Assembly: GCA_034698045.1 (NCBI GenBank)
Contig: JAQGAU010000245.1
Span: 1 to 33,241, forward strand
Reading direction: 5' to 3'
Origin: Paramacrobiotus richtersi
Lineage: Eukaryota; Tardigrada; Eutardigrada; Parachela; Macrobiotidae
DNA: 33,241 nucleotides
This document shows, piece by piece, positions 1-12,225 of the stretch (its first letter is position 1; the number at the start of each line of letters is the position of its first letter). The notes beneath the pieces are model-generated. The model made no database searches, was not told the DNA's origin, and saw only the letters and a program-made list of their open reading frames with translations. Both the position numbers and the translations under genes were made by a program.

Positions 1-3000
1 CGTTCTCGATGTTCCCCAAAGTCCATAATATCGGGCGGACTGGGCTGTGAGCTCGGTGGAGAGGGCTTCTTTCTGGTTCGTTCGGTTCTTGGTGGTTCGC
101 GATATTGCTTGAATTGGTGGGCCTGGTCGGTCTACAGAGAACATGTAACTGTGTTAAAAACCTGCCACTTGACACGGCAGGGCACAGGACCATCGCACCA
201 TCATAATAACACTGGCAGGTACTGATGTAAAGATACATTTACGCTTATCTATAGCGCAACTCCACACAAAAAGATTCCACGAAATAACAATAAAAAATCA
301 TCGCAGGAGTACAATCACGAGATAAAGCAGGACACCAATGTTCCGATCATTTCTGACATGAAACGAGAATTATTGCGGCTCATCCGATAATTTGCCAGTA
401 CAGTAACGACACCGCATGTACATATGGCTACAGGGATTATATAAATAAAATTGCTTGCAATACAGCGCGATGGCCTTCACACTAACAGGAATGAATTTTC
501 GCAGGCCACGTAAGAAAAAGTAATGATAGTTTTTTAGGTTTAATTAATGAATGTGCCGTAAAATGTAAAATTACGTGAGGATTTTGATTGATATAATCTG
601 AATTATGTCCAGTTGGCGCGGCCCCTGCTTCCCATTTCGCGCTCTCTCAATATGCTGCTGGCTAAGAATGGTCGGCATTTACCGCTTCGGCAGACGGAAA
701 TTACCCGCTCCAGCGTTACGCCTACTACGATCGTACACTATAACCTTACGCACCCAATCACGTACGGCGGTAGGCGGTTCAGTGAAGGTCGTATGAACGG
801 TCTGTGTAGTACCGGCGGTATCAAAGCGCGACTGTGTGTGCGGGCTGAAGTCGGATTGTTGTTGGTCAATGCGAGTGCTGAAATTTTCGCCTTTACCTTC
901 GCTGTCGGCGCTAACAATCACACTGGAAAAAAGCGAAATAGATTTAAAGTTTAAAATAGAAAATATAAAAATTTGGAACTTTGACAAACAGTGAGTTGTT
1001 ATGAATCCAGCAAGGAAAGCTAATTGTCAACAAGTAACTCAAGAAAAATCTCAAGAAAAATACGAAACACAAACTGTACGCATTTACAATTACTAGCAAA
1101 TCACAACCGAATGACCCCAAGGTTTTACACAATCGCTGCTACATAAATAGTAAAAATACGCATTATTAAAAGCGTTCCCAGATGGACAGGGATGGCCCTC
1201 GATCTAAGTGAAACTCGAGGTCAACTTCCCATGTTGTGAAGCGCCTGGGAGCCATGGACTTACAGCTGTGCGTATGTTAACGAGCACACGTGGAAAAGAC
1301 AGCCAGTCATTACTGTACTCACATACGCAGCCCTGTGCTGTAATACTGAACGGTAAATCTTAATTTAATTCAAGTTCAATCAATCAGACAGCCAAAAACA
1401 AGCAAAAAATGACCATCTTTACCTTAACCTACTTAAACATTTTCCGATATTATTCACTTACCGGAAAAGCATCAATAAAGACTTAGTATACGTTATACGT
1501 TCTTCTGCGTATGCGCAGGCTCGCAGCACGTCCGTCATTATGCGCTAGCTTACCCGGTTTGACCGTTCGCGACAGATAATCCCATAATTAAGGAAACTCA
1601 GTAAGCAGGAATAAATCATCCAGGAAATGCCAGTAAACTACTCTTTGGTGAATAGGAAAACATAGGAAAAAAAGGTAACTGTTAAATAAGCGGCTTAATG
1701 ATCACAATCTAGTGTGACCATTCGTTCCCACGTGCAACTGGAAATTCGCGCAAAATATGATAAATAATAATTATAAAATAATAAAAAAATAGTTAACAGT
1801 GAATCTACGAAACGATGTTTGGGAAATTATTTACATATATACAATGGCGATGGAATATTCGCTTTTCGAATAAATCTAATCTTTTGCAGGTACTCATAAG
1901 TGCAGGCTGTGCAGAAGAAAGAAAGCCCAAAACTGTTCACATGGTTTCGATACTAGATGTGTTTGGGATATTCAACGTGATTTCTTGTGGTGCATGTTTT
2001 GACGGCACTGGTGGAAGCCATATAGTCGCGCGTTGTATTACGCAAGCACTCATACAGCGGGTACGTCACAGATACCACGTATCGATACGACATCCACGCG
2101 CTAGACTTTTAGGCCGGGCCGCGGTATACGAACGTATAAGTTTCTTGCTGCAGGAAAATCCCATTCGAAATTTTCCAGGCAAATCGTTCTCGGAACAAAC
2201 TACTAGACCGAATTGTCTGGGGTTTGGTTAAGTTTAACGTACTGGTCAAAAATTGCGCGCCCATTTCCGGTGGGGAAACAAATTCGAATCGTTTTCGCAA
2301 AATTTATGCCAAACAATTATGCTGCGTATGCTACTCGCCTGATATACAAGTTTTTTTATATGCCGAGCCAGCACAATGAAAGTTTTCGGATTTTTAGCGA
2401 TTGTTTTTTGCAAAAAACTAATTGCGCAATTTTGCAAGGAAAATAAAGGAACCCGAATTGTTTATGAATTTTCTTCGTGCGAAAAACTGAATTTTTGTCC
2501 GAGTTTGTCTGCTGCATTTTTTCATATAATTTTACTTCGTTGTTGCATTTTCATTACTTCGGAAATTTAAAAAATTTTATTTATCGTCCATTGCGCACAT
2601 TGTACCAGACTTCACTTGATCTGTCGTCTGCACTTAATCGCTGTTGATGACGAATCAAATACGATGTAAACCGTACGGGAAAAGCACCACAAGGAAATTT
2701 CTGTGAGACAGTCAGTATAAGAAATCCCTGTACGATAGTGGTCTATTATTACACAGATACCCATGTGATTTGCTGTAACGATTGACAAAACCACAACAAC
2801 GTACTGGTCGATTATTTTAATCAAACCAATACGACTTTCGCCAGAGGCAAAAACAAATCCGCTCGGAAAATCTCCTGTCATTTATAGCATTAATAATACA
2901 ATTTCGAAGAAAATATTTATTGAAGTGCCATTTCTATTCTTCAAAAAGATACACGCTGTACAAAATCCTAATAAAAATTCTAAAGGAACGAACAGCAAAA

Positions 3001-3151
3001 ATATTTATATGAATAAATCCGTGCGCAGTAAATTATTTCCATTAAAGAAATAATCAAAAATTATGGTCAGGTAAACAGTCAAGATGGCTTTCTTCATTCA
3101 AACAATTACCAATATCCTTCGGAAATTTCCCAAAAAGATTGGCAGCCACAC
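1..3151. other. Gene-poor stretch, no gene recognised
   Basis: I see no convincing gene here. The best coding-like pieces are weak. A GC-richer block on the minus strand (about 909 down to 690) follows a good acceptor (CTTTTTTCCAG) and stays open to a stop near 690, so it could be one exon of an unseen gene. A 138-codon plus-strand frame (1815-2231) and an 89-codon minus-strand frame (2612-2881) have no family features and no splice partners I can find. The rest is AT-rich. The end nearest 3150 probably holds the 3' untranslated region of the PAXX-like gene. Confidence 0.4.
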
Positions 3152-4023
3152 TCATTCTTCTTCTTCGTCACTGTAGACGACCCCCCGCGGCGGTTTCACA
3201 ATCCGGCTCCGCGGATTGACCACGCTCATGCCCGGCTCCGCTCGGGGTTTTTTCTTGGCTGGACGATGATCCGTATCCAGCATGGCCGACTGGGTGAATA
3301 CCCGGGCAGCCGATTCTTCCATTTTATTCTTCGTGCTGTCCAGCTCTTGCTTCATGTCGGAATGCGCCCGCCCAAAGGCCAGCAGTAGACTGCGGACCAG
3401 ATCGCCTTCGGGCTCTTCGGGGGACAGTTCAATGCGGATTTTTCCCGACTGAGTGCTGGAGAATGTGATGTCCGTGCTGGTTGGGGAGGTTGTGAATGTG
3501 GCGGATTTTGTCACAAAACCCTCTCTAAAAACATATGAAACCCGGTAAACGTGATGTCCCGAGACGTGCGAGCATTGCGCCCCAACTACACGTAAAGGTT
3601 AAGAGCAACCGCCCGGTAGTGCCACAAGATAAGCCCTCGGCACGCTACGCACAGCATTCTGCGCAATCTTATCATCTATGACTGAATCATGCCATTTCTT
3701 TTTTAGAGAAGTTCAGTCTCTTATCTACTTGCGCTAACAGAAAACAAGCAGATTGGAAGACATTTAAGGGAAATGCGCGATGTTTCTTACCGAAGAGCTT
3801 TGAGGAACTCGACGGGAGTAACTTTCAGGTTCCTGCATTTCTCCTTCAAATTCTGCTCCGTGAACTGAATGTGGGATATACGTTTTGAATCAATCAGCCA
3901 GATGGAAAGGTTCGACTGCTCCACTTGGTAGCAAAGTACAGCGTTGGAATCCGTGGATTCATTGCGAATCTGGGTAGAGCCAAACAAGTCCAATCCTGCC
4001 TCGTTCAACCACTGTGTCAGCAT
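3152..4023 (-). CDS. PAXX: PAXX-like XRCC4-superfamily non-homologous end-joining factor
   Basis: Two exons, 4023-3791 and 3524-3152, joined in phase across GTAAG...TTTTTAG, give 201 residues (human PAXX has 204). Residues 1-115 fit the XRCC4-type head: a hydrophobic strand with LCYQ near residue 30, then NLSIWLIDS, as human PAXX has FVCY and FNLYVTD. A helix of about 119-151 (LVRSLLLAFGRAH) follows, with a basic linker (AKKKPR). The last 25 residues match the Ku-binding tail in order: human SLINP...KKPAGGVDFDET, here SVVNP...VKPPRGVVYSDEEEE. In the family, PAXX binds Ku70 through this tail and stabilises Ku at DNA double-strand breaks in the nucleus. The key tail phenylalanine is replaced by tyrosine. 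Identification rests on domain order, length and tail, with low overall identity. Confidence 0.72.
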
Positions 4024-4425
4024 TTCTGGAGGTGGTGAATCTGGTCGACCTGGAACCGATAATCTAAGACCGAGGTTCTATCCCCAACAAAACATGTAAA
4101 TATGAATATCTTTCACTACAATACAAGAATTTCTTTCAAAATTTTACCAAAAACCAGAATCAAACTGCAAAAGCGAAAAGCCCAAGTTTAAACTTTAAAG
4201 ACAACGAACGTGACCAAAAACCAAGCGGGGATTAATAAGAAGCGGATAACCAGGTAACATCCGTACAGTGGGTTTGCTGCTTGTTCATTAGACTATCACC
4301 CGTCGGCGGCCCGTGAGCGACAGCCCATCAGTTTAAAAATTTAATAAAAGCGATCAGTTTAAGGTTCTAAATGTTAGCTGTCGAATTCTAAACTACTTAA
4401 ATTTTCTTATAATTTTCAAGCCTTT
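4024..4425. other. Spacer between PAXX-like and HTH genes
   Basis: This spacer is 402 bp, mostly AT-rich, with one GC-rich patch near 4300-4325. It should hold the PAXX-like promoter and the 3' end of the HTH gene. I looked for a downstream exon that would give the HTH gene a DDE catalytic domain and found none. Confidence 0.4.
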
Positions 4426-4836
4426 TCACATACGATAAACATAGTCCAAACGCGCTTCTCCGCGTGTAAGACTTTCTTCGTCCTGCTCTGGTAAAGTCCT
4501 GCGGAATCCAGCCTGACGAAGTCTTTTGGCAATCGTACTTCTGGACATCTCAATCCCATCTTTTCGCATTTCGTACTGTATATCTTCATATGTCAGTGCG
4601 CCGTTCGTTCGTATGAGGTTGATGATTTTCCTGTCTTGGGCCGGCGTCGTCATGCGTTTTCGTGGTGTACGAATTTGCTTGATTTTTGGATTGCCATCGG
4701 GAAGGTATTTCGCCACAACATAGGATACCCATTGCTTGCTCTTGCCGAATTCATTCGCAATATCACGATAGGTTTTTCCCTTGTTTTTCCAGTCATATAC
4801 CACTTGGATGATGTATTTGTTCACTTGTTCAGGCAT
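4426..4836 (-). CDS. Stand-alone paired HTH protein of Tc1/mariner transposase type
   Basis: This is an intronless frame of 136 residues. A first helix-turn-helix (about residues 17-45, GKTYRDIANEFGKSKQWVS) is followed by a basic linker (RTPRKRMTTPAQDRKI) resembling the GRPR-type hook of Tc1 transposases. A second HTH follows (about 82-112, YEDIQ...SRSTIAKRLRQAGF), then GEARLDYVY, where Tc1 transposases have ARLxFAxxH just before the DDE domain. The frame stops there. No DDE domain and no terminal inverted repeats are evident. The frame has no internal stops, so it is either a young truncated copy or a host-adopted DNA-binding protein. A perfect donor (GTATGT) overlaps the last codons, so a spliced continuation is possible, although no partner exon is visible. 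Confidence 0.7.
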   Translation of the reverse strand: MPEQVNKYIIQVVYDWKNKGKTYRDIANEFGKSKQWVSYVVAKYLPDGNPKIKQIRTPRKRMTTPAQDRKIINLIRTNGALTYEDIQYEMRKDGIEMSRSTIAKRLRQAGFRRTLPEQDEESLTRGEARLDYVYRM

Positions 4837-4897
4837 ATTTCCGTATAATAGAAAGCGACACGAAAATTAATAAGCAGATGATAGCGTATTTACCATA

Positions 4898-5059
4898 ATG
4901 AAACTTTTAGACGAACTGCGCATGCAGCCAGAGCGACGTGAACGCTGCCCGCAGCTGGTGGGAAAGGGCATCAAGAATGGGCACCCGGAGGGGTGTGCCT
5001 TAGAGTTGGAAACGGCATATAACACAGGTTACAAGCTGACCTTTTCCAAAATCCATTAA
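4898..5059 (+). CDS. Possible small ORF, 53 aa, unrecognised
   Basis: An ATG at 4898 opens a 53-codon frame of GC-rich, coding-like sequence in an AT-rich setting. It is rich in charged residues (MQPERRERCPQLVGKG) and has two cysteines. It starts 61 bp from the start of the divergently read HTH gene, so the two could share a promoter. I recognise no family. It could equally be chance or a decayed exon. Confidence 0.22.
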   Translation: MKLLDELRMQPERRERCPQLVGKGIKNGHPEGCALELETAYNTGYKLTFSKIH

Positions 5060-5563
5060 ACAATAACTGTTGTGAAAGTATGAACCGAAGGCAGATTAAC
5101 GTACGACAAATGCTGAACTTCCGCAATTTCCATTGACTGCGGCCAGCTGCTTAATCTCTACCGCACAGAAGCTGGTTATACAAGTCCATCATTCGTCAGT
5201 ATTCCACAACCAGTTGACTGTCAGAATATCAAAACTTTGTGTTCATAATGATACAGTGGTCACTGGTGTGCAAGTATAGTTCGCCTTTTTATTTTAATTA
5301 TACGTCGCATTTGTTCGAACGTCGATCAAGTTCTTAATGCTTAAGATTATGTCGAAATCAGGGTACTGGTTTACGTACTAATAGGCTGCATTCCAGAAGC
5401 TAAATACTAACATTTCATCCCGAATTTTAGAAAACCTTCGGATCATAATATGAACGTACTATAATATTATGTAAGTTACTGAAATGAAATCCATATCACA
5501 AGACAGTGAACACACTATAAATATCGAAATAATTTTCTGGAAGATTGACTCTTATGTCTAGAT
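5060..5563. other. Spacer downstream of TMEM63
   Basis: AT-rich sequence with no gene seen. A minus-strand AATAAA (plus-strand TTTATT at 5288-5293) lies about 270 bp past the TMEM63 stop and could be its polyadenylation signal. Confidence 0.35.
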
Positions 5564-8500
5564 CTATAACACATCCTGATCGTCGATCCTTCTTGGATGG
5601 CCTTGGAGAAGTGTCCTATAGTGTTGATGATGGCGGAGAATTGGCTGCATAAAAGCGCTCTCACCCGTGACCTCTACGGCTGTATCACCGGGATCGCCGT
5701 TTTCCTCCACATCATCAAACTGAAAAAAATATCATTTCATTTCGTAGCTGATTGTGATAATGTGGTTATTATAATTTATGAACAAAGCAGTTAATTCACC
5801 TCCAGGAAGGAATGATGATTCCACTCTCCAAATAATGCCAAACAAATACAGAAAATGGTGTACAAGACGAAAGCAACGGCAAGCACCGCAGCACAAGCAT
5901 CGAAACCTACAAACAGAATTAAAATCCCGTGACCTTTGTTTGGTATTTGGTCCACGTACAGCAGTGTCAACAGACAACGAAGCTTTTCGATGACAAATGA
6001 AATGAAGAATTTCTCTGTGAAATAATAAAATTTATCGAAGATTTTATGATTTAATACGAATCTAACGTAGAAAACGAAACAAAAGAGCAATATCTCCTGA
6101 AGAACCTAATTATGACATAAAACCAGTGCCTCGAATTCAATAAACAGCTCCTCATTATTCCATCGATTAACGGCTTACCATTTCGAAGAACAAAAACAAC
6201 AAACAGGAGCAGTAACTGTAGCAGTATGGATGCGAAAAACTCCGCCACTGCCACTGTATGAGCGGAAGTCGGAGCAGTAGATCGCTTGTACGTGTTACAG
6301 AGCATGTACTGATCCAGCATATACTTCAGCAACAGAGCCAACACACCTGTCAAAACAGAAGAATTTTCATTTTCGCAAATATAGATTGACTAGACACCTA
6401 CCAAATATAGTAATCAAAGGACTTAGAAACGCGTACGCAACGGTTATGGCGAATACCGTTATGTACTGCGGGTATTCTTCTCCGTATTCAAATGATGCAT
6501 CCACCTGTGGTACAACGATAAATGATAGGATATACCCGAACTGAAAAAGAGCTGTTCGACTGTGAATATGTGTAGATTTATAGTTTTATGATTTCATTTT
6601 ATTTTTTAATTCCGATTTGGTTTATTGATAATTATATAAATGAGGTAAAACAAACTGATGACCTTTCCGGCTAGGAAGCTCTCTGCGTCGGATTTCGAGT
6701 TGCAGGCTCGCCAGATGTAGCTCAAGACGAGCCGCGGTCGGAACAACGATACGGCTGTGGTTAGGAAGGCGAAAAAGATGAGATAATGGATAAAGATGGC
6801 ACCGTTGTCTGGCAAATACGTGCATCTACGAAATAAAAAGCATTGCAGCATTAGATTTATTTTGCCGCATTACAAGGGCCACTGCTCGTGCCACCGTTTT
6901 GTTTTACCTAATTGTAGTAATTGCTCATTTCTTCCATTTGTTCACAAATTTGTGTCAAATTTTATACTGGTCAGTCAAAAAGGGACAACTGTGTAACAGT
7001 AACTGAAAAAATTTGTTTATATTCTTAAATTAATAAACGACTTACTCTGGTCGCGGCGCCATGATATTTTGGTTTGGTTTTGTATAGTAATGGCTTGAAG
7101 AGCTGGAAAAGTTGAATTTTGTTACAACAAACATTATACATCCTTTTTATATATAAACATGTATACTTGCATCAATAATCCGAATGAAGGCATAAGCAAA
7201 ACAGCCAGTAGCAATGCGGAGAAAATATACCGCATTTCGGCAACAATTTCGTTTGGTCTGCATAAAAGGAACCAAATTAAATGTAGAGATCAGTTATATT
7301 TCAAATTGTTATAAAGATACTGTAAAATTTCTAATGCTCACTTGAACCAATAACCGATAACTTTAACTCCGCTGGAGATCATACTAGGTGCGATTTGGTT
7401 AAGCAGCCATAAAATAAGAGCCGGGAAGATTTCGGACAATCCCGCGGGAACCTTAAATGTAATCAACACTGTGCTTTCAAAGTGTATATATGTGAGTCTA
7501 ACTTACAATTACATTGCAGGCTGTAGAATATTCCAAACTATACCTTTTTTAGTGCGTTGTTAATCGCTGGTAATGCCATGGAACTCAAGAGAACGACGGC
7601 AAATGCCAAAGCGGTAATCAGTCCGACTAGGATGAGTCCAATGGCAATGGCACGAGCGTACCATCCGCAACCGCTCGAACTCAGATTTTCCCTGTGAAAA
7701 ATTCCGAAACGATTAGTAAATATACAGAATAAATCAAAATGTACAGAATCAAAAGTATGCATATGTATCGTTATCCACACCGGCCGGCACAACGGAACAT
7801 TTTGCTGTTAAAAGAAATCCTGAACCATTAGTGCTGGATATCCGCATTAAAGAGTAAAGATAACGTACTACCTGTATTTCCCGAAAGAAAATTAACGGCC
7901 ATATTTTTGGTAGCAGTTAAAATAGTTTACGATTACCGGAGATAAATTCACATTCATTTAGGCATAAGCTTACTTCATGCACATTGTGCGGTATTATTAT
8001 TATAACATTTATATTGTGAGGTTAACAACCATGTAAAGTTATTCTAATATGAACACATAATTTTAAGTGCACACTGGATGCAATATAATGTATACATGCA
8101 TATGAAAATAAACCTGCATTTATTGATTGAGCTTTACTCTAACTGCGTAACAGTCCTCTCGAAAATGTTTTTATTACCAGTAGACATTTGCCGGATGCGG
8201 TGCCTTATATGCAGTCCATCTTAGCGTTTTCAATTCACGCGAATGCCTCGTTTGTGGTCTTTGGCGACAGTCGCAGGAGCGTCCTTCGTAATCTCGTTTC
8301 ACACTGTCAAAAAATTGTTGAAAAAGCATATATATATATAAGAATGCAATTGCATATAAAAAAGATACCGGCACACTTACTGACGAGCTTGGTGTTCATT
8401 GGCGAAAGTAACGAAAAATATCGGGTTGACCTTTTTCCAGCGATCCAGCTCGCTATGGAGTTCTTGACCCAGCTGCATCCGGCGTGTGGTGTAATAATCC

Positions 8501-11276
8501 AAACCGTCTATCTGTGCGAACATTTGACCGAAAGTTTAGGAAATGTTTTCTGTTTGATTTCGTACTTTCCAAAAACATTTTGCATACAACTGTGAAATGC
8601 TATACTTATATATATTCGACTGGCCATAAGTTTGGACATTTTTATCTGTATTTAAATATGAAACTAAATGAGATAAAATATGAGATACGAAAGACAGAAA
8701 GATGAGATAAAAAGATGAAGCTAAAACCATCTCTGATTTATTACTTCAATGCTCTGATCTAAATTTAAAAAAAATAAATTTGATAAATAAATTTATTAAA
8801 TAAATAATAAATAAATAAAACTTTATTTAATAAACTTAAATGCTTTATCTTTTTTCTCTGAGTATTTACTTGTCAGTCTCATTTATTTATTTAAACAAAT
8901 TAAAAAATTTGTATTTGTACTGTCTAGATCTGGGTATTCCGGAAAAAATCAAGTCTGCAGTTTTTTCCTCATGTTTTACCTTTTCAGTACAACAACGGCA
9001 ACATCCACAACAAGACCAGCCTCCGGCATTAACAGTAACGCGGTGCGCATTTTCCGGCTTCATGCAGTAGTCGAAGGCCTCGTTTGTATCCTTCCTGAAT
9101 ACCATCGCACGATACAGTCACGAGAAAATTCGTATAATATATCAACTGGGTCCTACAGTTTCTTGTCCAGGTAAGTCAGGTAGCCAACATCGTAGGTCAG
9201 ATCCACATTCAATACGTCAAAATTAGGATATGCTTCCCTAAAAAGCGGGTACACAGTTGAAGGAAGTTTTGGTTTATATATTATGAGAGAAAGAGTGAAA
9301 GCTGGTAATACAGTATGTAAATGAAGCGGAAGTTCTGACCGGAAATGATCGCCAAGAATTTGTTTATTAGCCCGGTCGGCTGGCAATCCACTGAACATCA
9401 ATGTATTCGCATACTGCAATGGATCCTTTTTATAAGCACTGATTGTGAGAAGTATATATAAAAACTGCATGGTTATGATTCAAGTTTGAATTATCAAGCG
9501 CAACGTCTCGTGCTCAATACCAAGTACACTTTTGACAAAACTTATAGGTAGGCGTATAGATACTGTAGATAAGTTATTTTTTTAAATTGCACGCGAGTGC
9601 AGAAATAATGTTTTACATATAAAAATAATTATTAACACACTGAAAAATTTCCGTCACAACACAGTGCCGCGTTTCATACCGATCTACGTTTAGGGTTTCT
9701 CGGTGATTCCGCTCCGTAATCATACATGGCCATCAGTCCTATGGGGAGTAACGCTATGGAGAAGAGAACATGGATCCATAGCGAATTAGACCTAGAAAAT
9801 AATCAAGCATCCATGATATGCTACTAATAAAATAAACACGTTAACAGTGCAACTAAATTATTTTAATGCGTTTCTATATTTCAGTGACAGGGACAGGGCG
9901 GCATTTACGTGGACCAAACAATATTTCAGTCTTACAGCGGCGATAAGTTGACCAACGATGTCCTGGCTAGGATATCTAGAAAGAGATTTCCGCCAAGATT
10001 GACCGGAAGAATGATGACCAGGCTGATGGCACAGATCAATACTGCACACCATAACAATGTACGCTGGAAGCGGACGTACGCTAAAGCGGCTGGACCACCT
10101 CGGGTCAGCAGTTCATAATCTCTGGAAAATAACGATATTACAGATGTTATTCTGGTAAACGTTTTTATTGCGCAAAAAAGTTTTTTGACAAAAACTGAAA
10201 ATCTGCTAAACAAAAAAATGAAAATCTATTATAGATTATCATTCTCATAGATATTTTACATCCCATTACTTAGATGTATTAAATGACATTCACTTGCATG
10301 CTGTAATTAACGTTAACGATAAAAATAAAATTATAGACAAGCGAACAAATTAGACAGGTATTGTACAAAATAATGAACACTCACGATTCTGATAATGTGT
10401 TTCTCAGCCAGTTGTACCAGTGTCCCGTTGTGGCTTCTTCGTGTAATGTGTTATCCGCGGGTTTATCTCCATAGATTATATTTTTCCATCTGCAATTGAT
10501 AAGTGCTAAGCAAACTCAACAAAAAAACAACAGCATGCGCTACCAGATCTTTGTTTATCGGAGCATAAAGTGTTGTAATGCGCAATTGATCGTAGTAAAT
10601 ATAACGGTCCACAATAGTTCCCCAATTTGTGTCAAAATCTAATTTTGTAAGGCTATCTGTGTAGTTAATTAATTGCAGCGATATGCACGGAAGGTTAATT
10701 AATTATTAATTATACTGTGCAACATTCAGAGATGATACTACTGGTATGGTAGGTTAACGGTGATATGCGAAACCGGTTAACACAGTCACTGGTTTCGTAG
10801 TATGTGGGCTTCGTTCATCCAAGTGTCTGCAACACGATCATTAATGCTACGGTAAATTACAGAATATACTTACGGGTTTTGCCGGTGATTCAGTGGCTTA
10901 TAAGTGGATGACAACGGCTTCTCAACGCCTTGATTAAACATTTTTTTCTTTAGTAACGTGAACAACGCAACGGCCACCTAAAACACAAAATGAATACTGG
11001 TGCTGTGTTTTTCCCCCCGAAAGTCGTTCGCTTGGGAACAAGGTTTTCTGTATGACTCACCACCAGCACAATTCCGCATATAGTCAAATTCAGCCATATC
11101 TTATGATCCGTTAGAGTTTCCGGTGGTTGTAGGTTAATTCCTGTCGCGTTTCTTGTCACTTCCGCATCACACTTTACGAGATATTGCCGGATAAACGGGG
11201 GAGATAAAGTGGCCGTATAGAATTCCTCTAGATGTTTCTTTTCTGCGTGCTTTGCAATCTGCCGAATTAGAGCCAT
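5564..11276 (-). CDS. TMEM63: TMEM63-family osmosensitive/mechanosensitive cation channel (CSC1/OSCA superfamily)
   Basis: Nineteen exons: 11276-11061, 10977-10874, 10489-10385, 10121-9936, 9791-9680, 9425-9340, 9237-9157, 9094-8980, 8511-8381, 8303-8178, 7691-7544, 7451-7342, 7257-7171, 7102-7046, 6825-6663, 6504-6402, 6346-6179, 5906-5800, 5719-5564. Phases match at every junction and the total is 786 residues (human TMEM63A 807). Family landmarks appear in order: FQRTLLWCAVL...ILPVNLGG, HFREAYPNFDVL, a cysteine cluster (CCGCCRCC), APHPANVYWEN, LLMPSFGL, ECTYLPDNGAIF, LLLKYMLDQYML and a last hydrophobic segment. About ten membrane segments are expected. Members are stretch- or osmolarity-gated channels of plasma or internal membranes. 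The start of exon 6 (9425 or 9413) is the least certain boundary. The intron between exons 13 and 14 uses a GC donor. Confidence 0.93.
8762..8835. repeat. TAAA-rich low-complexity tract in a TMEM63 intron
   Basis: A run of A/T with repeated AAATAAATAAA and partly complementary TTTATTTAA segments lies inside the intron between exons 8 and 9. It looks like simple-sequence expansion and I see no function. Confidence 0.7.
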
Positions 11277-12225
11277 TTGTTTTGCGCTATTAGATCAAAT
11301 TTATTTCAAGCATGAATTTCTGTAATAAAAAAAATTAAAAAAATGGCTGCAAATTTTTTCATAAACACAGAAGGTTCCACACGGTATTTAGAACCAAAGT
11401 AATTTTCAGAAGGGCAACTTTGTCGTAAAAAGAGCGATTGCTACCGATTGCCGCAAGCATGGTAGGTACCATACAAATAAAGACCGCATGGTGAATCCTT
11501 TCGCCTGTGGGTACAACGAAGTTTTAATTTGCTGGGATCCGGAGGCGTTCATCGGTAAAGTATAAGACATACAGAAACAAATGCAATAAAACCTACAGTA
11601 CCATATCTGGCCTATCATAACAAAAAATAACAGCGATGATCTGTTCCGCTTCAATATAAGTTACTGGACTGCAGTAAATATAGTGCAGTATTTGTAGTAC
11701 AGAGGCGCAAAAATACATGCTCAGATGGATTCGCAGATTCTCTCTTCATAACTCCACATTCAATGTTGGCAGTTGTCGTATTTAGTTCTGTTAACGTTCT
11801 GACTTTTTTAAGCAGCTGAAAGTTTTTTGACACATAACGAAACGTCAACGAGATACATAAGCAAAAGCCAGCGAGATGCTGATTAACTACAGTAAAGTAA
11901 GCAGTAATTCGTTCAGTTCATCTCTGAAATGCTGTAGTACAAGGGCTAGATGACAGACTGCTTTTCCTAACAGAAAGATGCGTGCAGTTCGTTTTACGAA
12001 GATAATTTCACAGAATTATGATTTTTTCTTACGCCGCAAAACAGTCAAATTTCGGCGTGTGAAAAATTTATTATTTACCGAAAAGCAAACCATACACAAA
12101 CGCAATAACATAAATCTGCCGTCATGTAGCAAAACCAACAAAAACGATTAAAAATCCGGAACTTGTTAAAGGTAAAAAAAGATTACACCAAAACGAGAAC
12201 TTCGAAAAAAGGTCAGTAAGTCAGT
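11277..12225. other. TMEM63 upstream region and CCT8 3' flank
   Basis: This 949 bp stretch is AT-rich with no gene recognised. Two minus-strand frames (11406-11654 and 11651-11848) lack family features. One could be an untranslated or alternative upstream TMEM63 exon, because the N-terminus of the family is poorly conserved. Confidence 0.35.

Noticed and set aside
1815-2231. 138-codon plus-strand frame
   Set aside because: No recognisable motif, signal, repeat or splice support. Kept only as a mention in the gene-poor stretch.
5719-6178. Long minus-strand frames between TMEM63 exons 17 and 18
   Set aside because: The acceptor at 5908-5907 joins exon 17 to RNGFDACAAVLAVAFV in phase and matches the family. 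The upstream open stretch is intron.
8640-8835. AT-rich tract as a possible mobile-element tail or origin
   Set aside because: No target-site duplication, terminal repeats or coding sequence is nearby. Simple-sequence expansion explains it.
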